Source of the DNA: Chitinophagaceae bacterium UBA1946
Lineage (GTDB): Bacteria; Bacteroidota; Bacteroidia; Chitinophagales; Chitinophagaceae
Direction of reading: 5' to 3'
DNA: 64,000 nt
NCBI GenBank assembly: GCA_002336815.1
Contig: DDEU01000039.1
Location: 1-64,000 of the forward strand
In this document: positions 8,508 through 18,261 of the stretch, piece after piece
How positions within the stretch are numbered: the stretch's first letter is position 1
How the letters are laid out: each line of letters starts with the position of its first letter
Notes under the pieces: generated by a model
Told to the model about the DNA's origin: nothing
The model's database searches: none
What the model saw: only the letters and a program-made list of their open reading frames with translations
Program-made: the position numbers and the translations under genes

Positions 8508-9071
8508 ATGCCTTTCATCAAAACTCATATTCCGGATCTGCTTATTTATGAACCAAGGATTTTTAATGATCCACGTGGTTATTTTTTTGAAAGCTATAAT
8601 GCCAATACTTTTTTGGCCGAAGGAGTAACAATTAAATTTGTGCAGGACAACCAGGCCAGGTCCTGCTATGGTGTAATACGGGGATTGCATTACCAGTTAG
8701 CGCCCTATGCTCAAACCAAATTGATAAGGGTATTAAGCGGTGCTATTCTTGATGTGGCCGTAGATATCCGGAAAGGATCGCCCACCTACGGTGAAGTATT
8801 CAGCATTGAATTAACAGCCGAAAATAAAAAGCAATTGCTGGTTCCGAAAGGTTTTGCACACGGGTATTCCGTGATCAGTGAAGCAGCGGAAGTAATGTAC
8901 AAGTGCGATGAATTTTACAATAAACAAAGTGAAGGAGGGATCGCTTACAACGATCCAACACTGAATATCAACTGGATGATCCCTGCAGATAAAGCGCTGG
9001 TATCTGACAAGGACCTTGTATATCCCGGCATTGATCACTGCGTTCATAATTTTGAATACACCCCTGCGTAA
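8508..9071 (+). CDS. rfbC: dTDP-4-dehydrorhamnose 3,5-epimerase
   Basis: The enzyme epimerises dTDP-4-keto-6-deoxyglucose at C3 and C5 in dTDP-L-rhamnose synthesis. It is a 187-residue cupin of normal length. DPRGYFFESYN, QDNQARS, and His61 in RGLHYQ (the catalytic base) are visible. LIRVLSGAILDVAVDIRKGS and PKGFAHGYSV complete the RmlC fold. The next gene is rfbD, but rfbA and rfbB, needed for the first two steps, are not in this window and must be elsewhere if the pathway is complete. A long inverted heptamer repeat separates it from the preceding epimerase gene and may modulate expression of rfbC and rfbD. Confidence 0.96.
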   Translation: MPFIKTHIPDLLIYEPRIFNDPRGYFFESYNANTFLAEGVTIKFVQDNQARSCYGVIRGLHYQLAPYAQTKLIRVLSGAILDVAVDIRKGSPTYGEVFSIELTAENKKQLLVPKGFAHGYSVISEAAEVMYKCDEFYNKQSEGGIAYNDPTLNINWMIPADKALVSDKDLVYPGIDHCVHNFEYTPA

Positions 9072-9096
9072 CTTTACAGGATAAATCAACACGATC

Positions 9097-9960
9097 GTGG
9101 CAAGCAAAACAATTTTGGTAACAGGCGCCAATGGCCAGTTGGGAAGAGAGATGCAGGTGATAGCGGCTGCTTACTCCGGGTATCATTTTTTATTCGTCAG
9201 CAAAGATGAATTGTCAATCGAGGATACCGGTGCAGTGAAAGAATATTTTGCTGACCATCAGATTGATGTTTGTGTGAACTGCGCTGCCTACACAGCCGTT
9301 GACAAAGCAGAAACGGATACCGAAAAAGCCTTTGCTGTTAATGGAGAAGCAGTGGGCGTATTGGCAACTGCATGCAAAGAAAAGAATGCACGCTTCATCC
9401 ATATTTCAACCGATTATGTTTTTGACGGAACGGCTACCGAACCGTATAAAGAAGATCATCCGGTACATCCCATTGGCGTGTATGGAGCTTCAAAATTAAA
9501 AGGCGAGGAACTGGCATTGCAGAACAATCCAGCAGCCATTATCATCCGTACTTCCTGGGTGTATTCTTCCTTTGGGAATAATTTTGTGAAAACGATGCTG
9601 CGTTTGATGAAAGAAAGAGAAAGCATTAATGTAGTAAACGATCAGCAGGGAAGCCCTACTTATGCGGCTGATCTTGCGGCAGCTATCATGCAGATCATTT
9701 CAGGCGATGCCGTAAGTGCCGGCATTTTTAATTTTTCCAATCACGGTATCATCAACTGGTACGAATTTGCCCTTGCCATAAAAGAACTAACGGCGAGTAA
9801 TTGTGTGGTAAATCCCATTCCATCCTCGCAGTACCCAACACCTGCCAAACGGCCTGCTTATTCTGTGCTGGATACAGGGAAGATCCGGGATACCTTTAAT
9901 GTAATGATACCTGCCTGGAAGGATAGTTTGAAAAAGTGCTTGTCCCTCCTCTCTGCATAA
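9097..9960 (+). CDS. rfbD: dTDP-4-dehydrorhamnose reductase
   Basis: This is the final step of dTDP-L-rhamnose synthesis, reducing the C4 keto group with NAD(P)H. The start is a GTG at 9097, which gives the family-typical N-terminus KTILVTGANGQLGREMQ; no ATG lies closer to the Rossmann motif. NCAAYTAVDKAE, HISTDYVFDG and the catalytic Tyr129/Lys133 in YGASKLKGE follow. RTSWVYSSFGNNFVKTMLRL and DQQGSPTYA are typical RmlD blocks. The protein has 287 residues. It is the last gene of the operon, and its stop is 10 bases from the convergent end of the giant surface-protein gene, leaving no room for a separate terminator. Confidence 0.96.
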   Translation: MASKTILVTGANGQLGREMQVIAAAYSGYHFLFVSKDELSIEDTGAVKEYFADHQIDVCVNCAAYTAVDKAETDTEKAFAVNGEAVGVLATACKEKNARFIHISTDYVFDGTATEPYKEDHPVHPIGVYGASKLKGEELALQNNPAAIIIRTSWVYSSFGNNFVKTMLRLMKERESINVVNDQQGSPTYAADLAAAIMQIISGDAVSAGIFNFSNHGIINWYEFALAIKELTASNCVVNPIPSSQYPTPAKRPAYSVLDTGKIRDTFNVMIPAWKDSLKKCLSLLSA

Positions 9961-9970
9961 TCTACTACAG

Positions 9971-12900
9971 TCACCTCCTGATAAATATCTTTTCTGTGTA
10001 GTTGTTTTTGTCATTCAGTAATTGCAGCATGTACACTCCCGGGGCAAGTATGGGCAGGTCAAGGATAAAACTATTGGTATTCCTTACTGCGCTTGTTTTT
10101 ATCAATTGGCCATTGGCAGCAAATAGTATCAACCGGGTGTTTTTTTGTTGAGTGTTAAAATGTATGCGGATCGTATTGCTTTGGCTATTGTAAACCATGG
10201 TACTTACCTCGCTGCGATTTACCTGCACTTTCACGATGTGTGAGTAGATGTAGTGTCCATCAAAGTCCACCTGCTTCAGCCTGTAATAATTATACCCGTT
10301 CACCGGTTGACCATCAGTAAAAGAATAACTGTGTGCGATAGAAGTGGTGCCATTCCCGCTGATCTTTCCAATCGCAGTGAAGTTTATTCCATCATTACTT
10401 CGTTCAATGTCAAAATAATGATTGTTGTATTCAGCCGTTGTTTGCCAGTTTAGTAAAACAGTATTGTCATTTTGCAGACTGCCGGTAAAACTCAGTAACA
10501 TCACCGGGGTTGCACCCGTTGGCACAATGCCTGCATCGATATTTAAAATGGTTGAACCAACCGGGATAGTAAAGTTGTTGCTTCTTCCAATGCCATTGGC
10601 CTTACTGTTAACGGTAGCGGCTACCCCGCCAACATTCTGAAGGGTAAAGCTGTACCCCACCGGCTTGCTGAACATAACATAATAGCCGCTATCTGGCTGC
10701 ACATTGGCGAACGAATAAAAGCCATTGGCATCGGTTACCGAGGTAGCCGTATTGATACCAGCGCTGTTGTATAATTTTACCAGCATGCTGCTTACTCCCG
10801 GCTCGCCGCTATCCTGTACACCATCGCCATTATTATCAAACCAAATAAAGTCGCCTACAGTCGCCAGTACGGGACAGCTATTACCGGTAACAGTAGTGGT
10901 TGCCGTGCTGGTGCATCCACTAGCGCTGTTGGTTACCTCTAAACTGTATTGCTTTGCAATAGTACTGCTGATATTGATGACGGGATTTAATACCGTCGCA
11001 TCATTTAATGAACCATCACCAGGTGTCCATAAATAGGTGTAGACACCGGAAGGGCTTATTTGTGGGTTGAAATGAATACCGGTATCGCCGATACATGCTA
11101 TCACCGCTGGAATGGTTATTTGCGGCGCCGGTAAAGCGTTTACGCCAATTACAACACTTTGGGTTGCCCTGCAACCATACTGGTCTGTTGCAGTTAAAGC
11201 ATAACTAACAGGCGATGCTCCAACGCATGCAACCGGGTTTGCAATTGATGCATTGGATAAACCGGTTGCAGGCGACCATTGATATTGCACGCCTGCAGCA
11301 GGGATCACTCCAATTTGCACGCAGGAGTTTTGGCATACAACCGGTCCTGTTAGTCCGTTCAGCAGTGAATCTTTTACAGTAACAACTACAGTATCCTTCG
11401 ATGTACAACTGTTGGCAGTTTTGGTAAGCACATACGCAAATGTACCCGGTGAAGTTCCGGTAAATAAAGGATTGATGCCCGACGCATCATCAAGCCCTGC
11501 TGCCGGCGTCCAGTTGTATGTAATGTCTGCGCCTGTTGTGTTGGCAGCATCTCCGATATTTACAGAACTGCCGGCACAAATCGTTTTATCCCCGCCAGCC
11601 ATTGGGGCAGATATGGAAGGGGAAATAACGATGCTATCTGTGTAAAAGCATCCGTCCACATTCATCACAAATAATGAAAAAGTAGTGGCAACATTTGGTG
11701 GCGGATTCAATGTGCTGGGGTTAGCGATCGTATAATCATTCACCAGTTGATAAGGATACCAGCTGTATATTACCATGCCTGCAGGTGCTGCATTACCTAA
11801 GGATACAGGCCCATCACCGGGGCAATAACTGATGTCAGGCATGCTGAATGTTGGATCGCTCACAGTCAGCTTAACCTGGTCGGTAGCCGGCACAGCGCAT
11901 CCACCAGGAAAGTTTGCCACCAGGGTATACGTGGTAGTGATTTCGGGATTTGCGATTGGTTGTGCAACCGTTGCATCACTTAAACCTGTTGCCGGTGTCC
12001 ATTGATAGGTAACACCAGGATAAGATTCGTATCCTATTTTGATAGCAGTACCCCTGCATATTTTTGTATCTGGGTAATCGCCAATGGTTGGGCTGTTGTT
12101 GATAAACACGTTTACCTCGTCGGTAGTTGTACAACCTAATGGAGTGGTGGCTGTAACCGTAAATGTTACATCAGTAGCCAGCAGCACTTCCGGCTGTGCT
12201 GAATTTTGATCGGTTCCGTTTTGCCAGGGGGATGCCTGTGGTTCCCACAGGTAATTGGTATTTGGCGTTGGCGGCGTTCCTAATTTAACAACAGCATTAT
12301 TGCATACTAACCAGTCTGGACCGGCATCCACCTGTACATTCTGCACATTTACTTTTACCGTATCTTGTATTTCACAGCCTGCCATATCTCTTACTTTCAC
12401 TACGTAAATAGTTTGACTGGGTATAGTGGCCACGGGATTGCTGATAAAATTATTTGATAAGCCATTGCCTGTCCATTCATAAAAATAACCTGCAACAGGC
12501 GCATCTCCAATACTCGTGGGAACGTCTTTACAAACACTTGTATCCGGCGCATTAAAAACGGGGATGGATGCAGCGGGGTCATTCACCAATACTCCACCCA
12601 AACACTTTATGGTAGTATCCAATGCACTCATTACCGTTACCTGGTAAAATCTTGAAACATTATCAGTAAGCTTTACAACAGCGCTGTTGTAATCCGTAAG
12701 CCCCTCCTGCGGCGACCACCTGTAGATGACATCGCCGGGCAGTGAATGAAAGGCGATGAGCGTTACATCACCTCCGTTTACGCCATAACTCGGGCATTTG
12801 TATCGTGCCTCCACGCCTATGATTACATTACAGCCCTGGCAACTTTCCGGTACTGATACTTCGCTGTAGCAGCTATGGCCATTATACGTAACCGTTAGTC

Positions 12901-15898
12901 CGTATACAGAAGTGCCTCCAACCGATGCACTCACCGGTACCTGGGGCAGGTTATCGGGGCCTGAGAAACTTCCCGGGCCAGATACCAATGTCCATTTGTA
13001 GGTTTCATTTATTAATGGCGTACGGTCGGCGCAACCAATGATCCTGGGGCCACAGCCATCGAGCCCTGCGTTGGATTCAATGGTAGCTACTTCGACCGCA
13101 TCAAAAAATGAGCAGCCACTCTTTTGCGCAGTGAGATTGATAGTAGCAGGGTTGGGTGTTGGCATTTGTAAGTTACCCGGATAGTATTGAGTAGTGGAAG
13201 CAATATTCGTGGTGAGATAAAAACCGGGGCTCCATATATAATTAAAGCCAGCTTCTGCTGCAGTACCTATCTGCAGTGTATCGCCCAGGCAAAGCACTTT
13301 ATCAGGTCCTGCAAAATCTGCTTCAAGTGGTGCAGGCACCGGCGTTATGGTGGTACTGTCTTTTGTGATGCAGGTACCGCCACCTGTTTTGGGAACGGTA
13401 AGGGTAAGCACATAATTTGTAACGGTACTGGTATTGGCCAATGGTTGTGCGATACTACTATTGTTTAAGCCTGCAGAAGGTTGCCAGTCATATATAACGC
13501 CCGGCAAGCCGGCAATGGGATTACCACCAATTTGTACAGGATTGCCGGCACAATTGCCTTTGTCAATTCCTGCATTGGCGGTATAAGTAAACACTACCGC
13601 CTGGCCAATTTGTTTACACCTGGCATTGTCTGTTACTACCAGTGTATAGATTGTATTGGCGGCAGGGTTTACAACAGGGTTGGCTGAAGCCGCTGCACCC
13701 ATATCCCATTGATAAGAAGTATAGGGGGGAGTACCGCCACTTGCTGTAGGGCTACCACCAAGTGTAACAGGAGAAGCCGGGCAGGTAATAACGGTACCAC
13801 CTGCATTAATCACCGGTGCAGTAAAATTATTGACCAATACGCTCGCTGTATCGCTGGTATGCAAATTGGCTCCGCCACATGAAGGGGATGCAAATGCAAG
13901 CCTCCTGTAATATTGTGGCAAACCACCGATGATGGGTGTATAGTCTTTAAAAACGGCGTTGGGAATATTTATCCATGGTCCGGCCGGCGCATCTGCTTTT
14001 TGCCATTGATAGAATGCTGTAATATTTTGTTGCCCTTCGGCAATACCATTGCGGTAGATCAGCGGCAGGGTGGTGGAATCAATGATGATTTTTTTGCCGG
14101 TGATCTTTTCAGCAAGTCCATTCTTACAAACAGTTTGTATGGCGGGAGATAAAGTATCGGCCAGTAGATTATATACAGTTGGGCAAAAGGATATTTTAGT
14201 AACAAACATATCATTGAAGCCACTGAACAAGACATTACTGGTAACAGGGTAATCGGCCGACCTTGTAATTCCAAATAGGTATACTCCACTGTTATCCACT
14301 TGCATATTGTTGGACACATCAGTGCCACTGCCGCCAATATAGCCACTGTACTCAGGTGTGCCATCCGGTTTAAGCACCACCAGCAAATGGTCTGTTTCAC
14401 CTTTGAATGTGCTGCTGTCAGTTACAGGATAAGACGCTGATTCTCCACCGTTCAATAAATATACCCGGTTGTTAAATGATTTTATCCTTGGGCCATAGCT
14501 ATTGTTTGTCTTGCCTAAGAAAGTAGAAAAGGTCACATTGCCTGCGGCATTTAATTTTGTAAAAAAGCCGGTGCCATTATCATAAAACTGGCTGCCATTG
14601 GTAACCGGGAAGCTGGCATTGTCTGTAATGCCGCTGAAAAATAATTCGCCATTCACCACTTCCATATCCGCAAAACCGTTACCTGAATAACCTACATTAA
14701 ATTGTTTGCTGTAAGCAAATGTTCCGTTGCCATTTATTTTATAAATATTGATAAGCCTTTTGATTGTGGAGGATGTAAACTCGTAGCTGGCACTTTGCAG
14801 GTAGGTATCGTTACCATCGATCAAAAACCTACTGGGTATATCTAAAAACGGTGTAGAAAGATAGGTGGAATAGCTGATGGTACCATCGGCATTTAATTTT
14901 GTAAAAAAGCAATCCAGATCACTATCCGGGTTGGGAGAAACCCCTGGCAGGGAGCCATTGGTAACCGGGAAATCAGGAGAGGATGTGTAGCCGAAAAGGT
15001 TCAATTTGCCATTGCTTACTTCGGAAACATTCATATAATCATCCTGACTACCGCCCAAACTTCGGCAATATTGAACACTTAAATTATTTGCACTCAATTT
15101 GTAGATCACCAGGTGCCGGTATTCGCCGGTAAATACACTGCCAAGTGTTATGGGGAGATCGGTGGAGGTACTGTTGCCTGTAATATACAGGTCGTTGTTT
15201 TCAAGAAGTGCTGTTGCGATATTCTCAAAACCATTGCCCCCAAGAAATTTGCTTTGCAATATGGTCCCCGTAGCTGCATTTATTTTTGTTACAAAGCCAT
15301 CCCGTGATCCTCCTCTAAAGGGCCCGCCTTCGGTTACAGGAAAATCTGCGGAAGATGTATTCCCTGCCAGGTAAATGACATTGCCGTTAATGATGAATCC
15401 TTTGTAGGAGGCGTAGTCTTCTTTATTACCGCCGATATACGTACAAAAGGCAATATTGCCTGTTGTATTTAATTTAATGAGTGCAATATCCTGCCTGCCA
15501 TTGTAAGTGGTGCCATTGGTGACAGGAAGCCCGGAGGAATCCGTACTGGCCGATATATATACTTCGCCATTAATTACCTCCATATTGGAGGGGTAATCAT
15601 CTCCCTTACTACCAATGATGCTGGCATATAACACGCTGCCGGTGCTGCCATATTTAGTAACAACTATATCATATCCTCCATTGTAGGTGCTGCCATTTGT
15701 AACAGGAAAATCGGGTGAGTTAGTGATGCCAACCGTATAGGTTTCCCCGTTTACTACTTTGTAATCAAAAGGCGACTCATCATTACTGCCACCTGCATAT
15801 TTTGAAAAATTGATATATCCCTGTGCCTGCAGGGTATTGCAAAAAAATAGCAGCCAGGCAGTGATGACTGTATAGATGAATGAATGGCTATTCCTCAT
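9971..15898 (-). CDS. Giant secreted SBBP/PKD-like surface protein with T9SS-type C-terminus
   Basis: This 1975-residue protein is probably exported by Sec and then by the type IX system. The signal peptide ends near CNTLQAQ (residue about 26). About eight SBBP-type beta-propeller repeats follow (residues about 35-570), recognisable by DFPVT/SFPVT/DYPVT followed by a Gly/Ser-rich strand. Residues about 690-1720 hold a long series of Ig/PKD-like segments with repeats such as YQWTPATGLSD and YNWTPAAGLDD. An SdrD-B-like domain begins at VGDFIWFDNNGDGVQDSGEP. The end, GVYMLQLLNDKNNYTEKIFIRR, resembles a type A T9SS sorting signal. Role as adhesin or matrix protein is inferred. Cys pairs in the PKD-like part are frequent. 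The gene stands alone, convergent with rfbD. Confidence 0.88.
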   Translation of the reverse strand: MRNSHSFIYTVITAWLLFFCNTLQAQGYINFSKYAGGSNDESPFDYKVVNGETYTVGITNSPDFPVTNGSTYNGGYDIVVTKYGSTGSVLYASIIGSKGDDYPSNMEVINGEVYISASTDSSGLPVTNGTTYNGRQDIALIKLNTTGNIAFCTYIGGNKEDYASYKGFIINGNVIYLAGNTSSADFPVTEGGPFRGGSRDGFVTKINAATGTILQSKFLGGNGFENIATALLENNDLYITGNSTSTDLPITLGSVFTGEYRHLVIYKLSANNLSVQYCRSLGGSQDDYMNVSEVSNGKLNLFGYTSSPDFPVTNGSLPGVSPNPDSDLDCFFTKLNADGTISYSTYLSTPFLDIPSRFLIDGNDTYLQSASYEFTSSTIKRLINIYKINGNGTFAYSKQFNVGYSGNGFADMEVVNGELFFSGITDNASFPVTNGSQFYDNGTGFFTKLNAAGNVTFSTFLGKTNNSYGPRIKSFNNRVYLLNGGESASYPVTDSSTFKGETDHLLVVLKPDGTPEYSGYIGGSGTDVSNNMQVDNSGVYLFGITRSADYPVTSNVLFSGFNDMFVTKISFCPTVYNLLADTLSPAIQTVCKNGLAEKITGKKIIIDSTTLPLIYRNGIAEGQQNITAFYQWQKADAPAGPWINIPNAVFKDYTPIIGGLPQYYRRLAFASPSCGGANLHTSDTASVLVNNFTAPVINAGGTVITCPASPVTLGGSPTASGGTPPYTSYQWDMGAAASANPVVNPAANTIYTLVVTDNARCKQIGQAVVFTYTANAGIDKGNCAGNPVQIGGNPIAGLPGVIYDWQPSAGLNNSSIAQPLANTSTVTNYVLTLTVPKTGGGTCITKDSTTITPVPAPLEADFAGPDKVLCLGDTLQIGTAAEAGFNYIWSPGFYLTTNIASTTQYYPGNLQMPTPNPATINLTAQKSGCSFFDAVEVATIESNAGLDGCGPRIIGCADRTPLINETYKWTLVSGPGSFSGPDNLPQVPVSASVGGTSVYGLTVTYNGHSCYSEVSVPESCQGCNVIIGVEARYKCPSYGVNGGDVTLIAFHSLPGDVIYRWSPQEGLTDYNSAVVKLTDNVSRFYQVTVMSALDTTIKCLGGVLVNDPAASIPVFNAPDTSVCKDVPTSIGDAPVAGYFYEWTGNGLSNNFISNPVATIPSQTIYVVKVRDMAGCEIQDTVKVNVQNVQVDAGPDWLVCNNAVVKLGTPPTPNTNYLWEPQASPWQNGTDQNSAQPEVLLATDVTFTVTATTPLGCTTTDEVNVFINNSPTIGDYPDTKICRGTAIKIGYESYPGVTYQWTPATGLSDATVAQPIANPEITTTYTLVANFPGGCAVPATDQVKLTVSDPTFSMPDISYCPGDGPVSLGNAAPAGMVIYSWYPYQLVNDYTIANPSTLNPPPNVATTFSLFVMNVDGCFYTDSIVISPSISAPMAGGDKTICAGSSVNIGDAANTTGADITYNWTPAAGLDDASGINPLFTGTSPGTFAYVLTKTANSCTSKDTVVVTVKDSLLNGLTGPVVCQNSCVQIGVIPAAGVQYQWSPATGLSNASIANPVACVGASPVSYALTATDQYGCRATQSVVIGVNALPAPQITIPAVIACIGDTGIHFNPQISPSGVYTYLWTPGDGSLNDATVLNPVINISSTIAKQYSLEVTNSASGCTSTATTTVTGNSCPVLATVGDFIWFDNNGDGVQDSGEPGVSSMLVKLYNSAGINTATSVTDANGFYSFANVQPDSGYYVMFSKPVGYSFTLQNVGGVAATVNSKANGIGRSNNFTIPVGSTILNIDAGIVPTGATPVMLLSFTGSLQNDNTVLLNWQTTAEYNNHYFDIERSNDGINFTAIGKISGNGTTSIAHSYSFTDGQPVNGYNYYRLKQVDFDGHYIYSHIVKVQVNRSEVSTMVYNSQSNTIRIHFNTQQKNTRLILFAANGQLIKTSAVRNTNSFILDLPILAPGVYMLQLLNDKNNYTEKIFIRR

Positions 15899-16101
15899 GC
15901 AGGTTGTTTTAAGAGATGGTAAATGGTTATTGGAAGGAAGATTGAAGATAACTGAAATTCGCAGCTTTAGAAAGCAGTTTTTTATTTCTTTACAAGATTA
16001 AATACTGAACAGGATATGATGCTCCCATATGAATTTTTATTCATGCAATTTTCGATTCCAATATTTTTTTGGAATGCGGGTGTTATAGAGAGGATGAATT
16101 G

Positions 16102-16866
16102 TTAGTTCTCCTTATTCCTGATATATACCAGCTTGGTACCACCTTTTTCAGTCTCTCTTTTATCAATTTCAAATTGCGAAAATGATTTGATCAATGGTGT
16201 GAGTTTTTGAAAGCCATAGTTACGTGGGTCAAAATTGGGTTGCTTCTTCAACAATAAATTTCCAACATCACCCAAAAATGCCCAGCCATTTTCATCCGCA
16301 AGGTCATCAATGGTAGTGGTGATCAGTTTCAGGGTTTCTTTGCTCAGTTTGTCGAATGAAGCTTTGGGCGCAGGTTTTACCGGCTTCGCTTTTGACTCTG
16401 TAACTTCCGGCTCTGCTGCTTCAAACTGCGGAATGATCTCCATGTAAATGAATTTATCACAGGCCACGATGAAAGGGTTGGGTGTTTTTTTCTGACCAAT
16501 GCCAAATACTTTCATACCTGCTTCCCTGAGCCTTGTTGCCAATCTTGTAAAATCACTATCACTGGAGATGATGCAAAAACCATCTACTTTGCCGGAGTAT
16601 AAGATATCCATTGCATCAATGATCAGTGCACTGTCGCTGGAGTTTTTCCCCTGCGTATAACTGTATTGTTGTATGGGAGTGATCGCATTTTCCAGCAGCA
16701 CATTCTTCCATCCGCTAACGGTGGGTTTTGTCCAGTCGCCATAAATGCGTTTAAACGTTGGCGTGCCGTATTTAGCGATCTCTTCCATCACTCCTTTTAT
16801 ATTGCTGTAGGGCACATTGTCTGCATCGATCAATACAGCCAGCCTGATATCTTTTTGAATTTCCAT
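16102..16866 (-). CDS. NYN-domain protein with C-terminal LOTUS/OST-HTH domain
   Basis: This is a predicted RNA-binding or RNA-cleaving protein of the LabA/MARF1-like group. The NYN (PIN-like) domain covers about residues 1-145: LAVLIDADNVPY carries the first conserved Asp residues, SSDSALIIDAMDILY the middle acidic cluster and IISSDSDFTRLATRLREAG the last. A Lys/Pro-rich linker follows, and about residues 175-250 form an OST-HTH/LOTUS domain (WAFLGDVGNLLLKKQPNFDPRNYGF is its core, given here only in part by GFQKLTPLIKS). The frame extends to 16926, but MEIQKDIRLAVLIDADN at 16866 is the usual start. There are no obvious partners; it lies between the giant surface protein and a divergent rRNA methyltransferase. 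Confidence 0.85.
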   Translation of the reverse strand: MEIQKDIRLAVLIDADNVPYSNIKGVMEEIAKYGTPTFKRIYGDWTKPTVSGWKNVLLENAITPIQQYSYTQGKNSSDSALIIDAMDILYSGKVDGFCIISSDSDFTRLATRLREAGMKVFGIGQKKTPNPFIVACDKFIYMEIIPQFEAAEPEVTESKAKPVKPAPKASFDKLSKETLKLITTTIDDLADENGWAFLGDVGNLLLKKQPNFDPRNYGFQKLTPLIKSFSQFEIDKRETEKGGTKLVYIRNKEN

Positions 16867-17067
16867 ACCACAAGTTAATGATGTTTTTATTTGCTGCTGA
16901 ACCGTTTTTACTTTTGTTGCTTTCAAAGAAATTATTTTTTTGCCGCCAAATCGCTTAGGCGTTTCACCATTATCTTAATGATGGATATTACCAGCCCGTT
17001 CATACGCCTTACGGCTCAACGGCAAAATATGCTTTCTACCTGTTTTATTCAATAGCTTTGCAACCAC

Positions 17068-18261
17068 ATGAAATTATTTGAACTCAGTAGCAAGATCATC
17101 ATCACCTGCAGCAACCGCATAGCGCCTTACCTGCAAAAGGAAGTAGAAGCATTGGGTTATAAACCCATTCGTATTTTTAAAACAGGTGTAGAGTTGAAGG
17201 GTACCATGCAGGATTGCATTCGCCTCAATTTGAACCTGCGTTGTGCCAGCCAGGTGTTGTTTGCGGTGCAACAGTTCAAAGCATATAATGCCGATGCGTT
17301 GTACAAAGAACTGCTGGCATTTGAATGGCAGGATATACTCGATGCTGAAGGGTACTTTTCTATCAGCAGCAATGTAAACAACGAAACCATCAACAACTCG
17401 TTGTTTGCAAATGTGAAAGTGAAAGATGCCATTGTAGATTACTTCAGGAGCAAAACCGGCGGTCGCCCTGATTCAGGGCCGGAGCTGGATAAAGCCGTGG
17501 TCCATTTATACTGGCAGGATGAAGCAGCAGAGATATTTGTGGATACATCCGGCGAAACTTTGTCCAAGCATGGTTACCGGAAGATTCCCGGCAAGGCGCC
17601 CATGCTTGAAGCATTGGCAGCTGCTACTTTGCTGGCAACAAAGTGGGACCGGCGATCGGCATTCGTCAATCCAATGTGTGGTTCTTCTACAGTAGCCATT
17701 GAAGCGGCTTTGCTGGCTACCAACCGGATGCCCGGCTTGTACAGGAGCAATTATGCATTCATGCATTTGGCTGGGTATGAAAATGAAATGTATTTGACCG
17801 AAAGAAAAAAGCTGGAGGATGCGATCACTGAGGTCCCCGGTTTGCAGATCATCGCAACAGATATCAGCAATGATGCGATCGGGATATCAAAAATAAATGC
17901 AGCAGCAGCGGGTGTGGAAGCACTGATAACATTTGCTGAATGCGATTTTGAAAAAACATTGATCCCGGGAGATCAAGCTGGTGTGATTTATTTTAATCCT
18001 GAATACGGCGATCGCCTGGGCGATGAGGTGGAACTGCAGGCAACGTATAAACGCATAGGTGATTTTATGAAGCAGCAGTGCAAGGGTTATACCGGTTATA
18101 TTTTTACCGGCAATTTAGAACTGGGTAAGAAGATTGGGCTGAAACCAGCCAGGCGGATAGAGTTTTATACCAGCAAGATCGATTGCCGTTTGTTTGAATA
18201 TGAATTGTATGCAGGTACGAGAAAACTTTCTCCACCTCCTGGAGAGGGAAGTTTGGAGTAA
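17068..18261 (+). CDS. THUMP-domain rRNA (guanine-N2) methyltransferase, RlmL/RlmK-N-like
   Basis: The protein is expected to methylate guanine in 23S rRNA. An N-terminal ferredoxin-like and THUMP region (about residues 1-165) includes RIFKTGVELKGTMQDCIRLN. KHGYRKIPGKAPMLEALAAA leads into the SAM-binding motif FVNPMCGSSTVAIEAALLA. The catalytic motif IV reads NPEYGDRL rather than the usual NPPYGER; whether Glu is normal in this lineage I cannot tell. The last residues, LSPPPGEGSLE, are encoded by the left end of a palindromic repeat element and look like an acquired tail. The protein has 397 residues. A TAGCTTTG box ends only 7 bases before the ATG, so the promoter is unclear. Confidence 0.85.
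   Translation: MKLFELSSKIIITCSNRIAPYLQKEVEALGYKPIRIFKTGVELKGTMQDCIRLNLNLRCASQVLFAVQQFKAYNADALYKELLAFEWQDILDAEGYFSISSNVNNETINNSLFANVKVKDAIVDYFRSKTGGRPDSGPELDKAVVHLYWQDEAAEIFVDTSGETLSKHGYRKIPGKAPMLEALAAATLLATKWDRRSAFVNPMCGSSTVAIEAALLATNRMPGLYRSNYAFMHLAGYENEMYLTERKKLEDAITEVPGLQIIATDISNDAIGISKINAAAAGVEALITFAECDFEKTLIPGDQAGVIYFNPEYGDRLGDEVELQATYKRIGDFMKQQCKGYTGYIFTGNLELGKKIGLKPARRIEFYTSKIDCRLFEYELYAGTRKLSPPPGEGSLE

Noticed and set aside
15311..15332. GC-rich CCTCC/GGGCC stretch inside the giant surface-protein gene
   Set aside because: It encodes an ordinary SBBP repeat (GGPFRGG) and lacks the palindromic ends of the mobile elements.
17053..17060. TAGCTTTG, a perfect -7 box just before the methyltransferase ATG
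   Set aside because: The start site would fall at or next to the ATG, requiring a leaderless message, and no -33 box is at the right distance.
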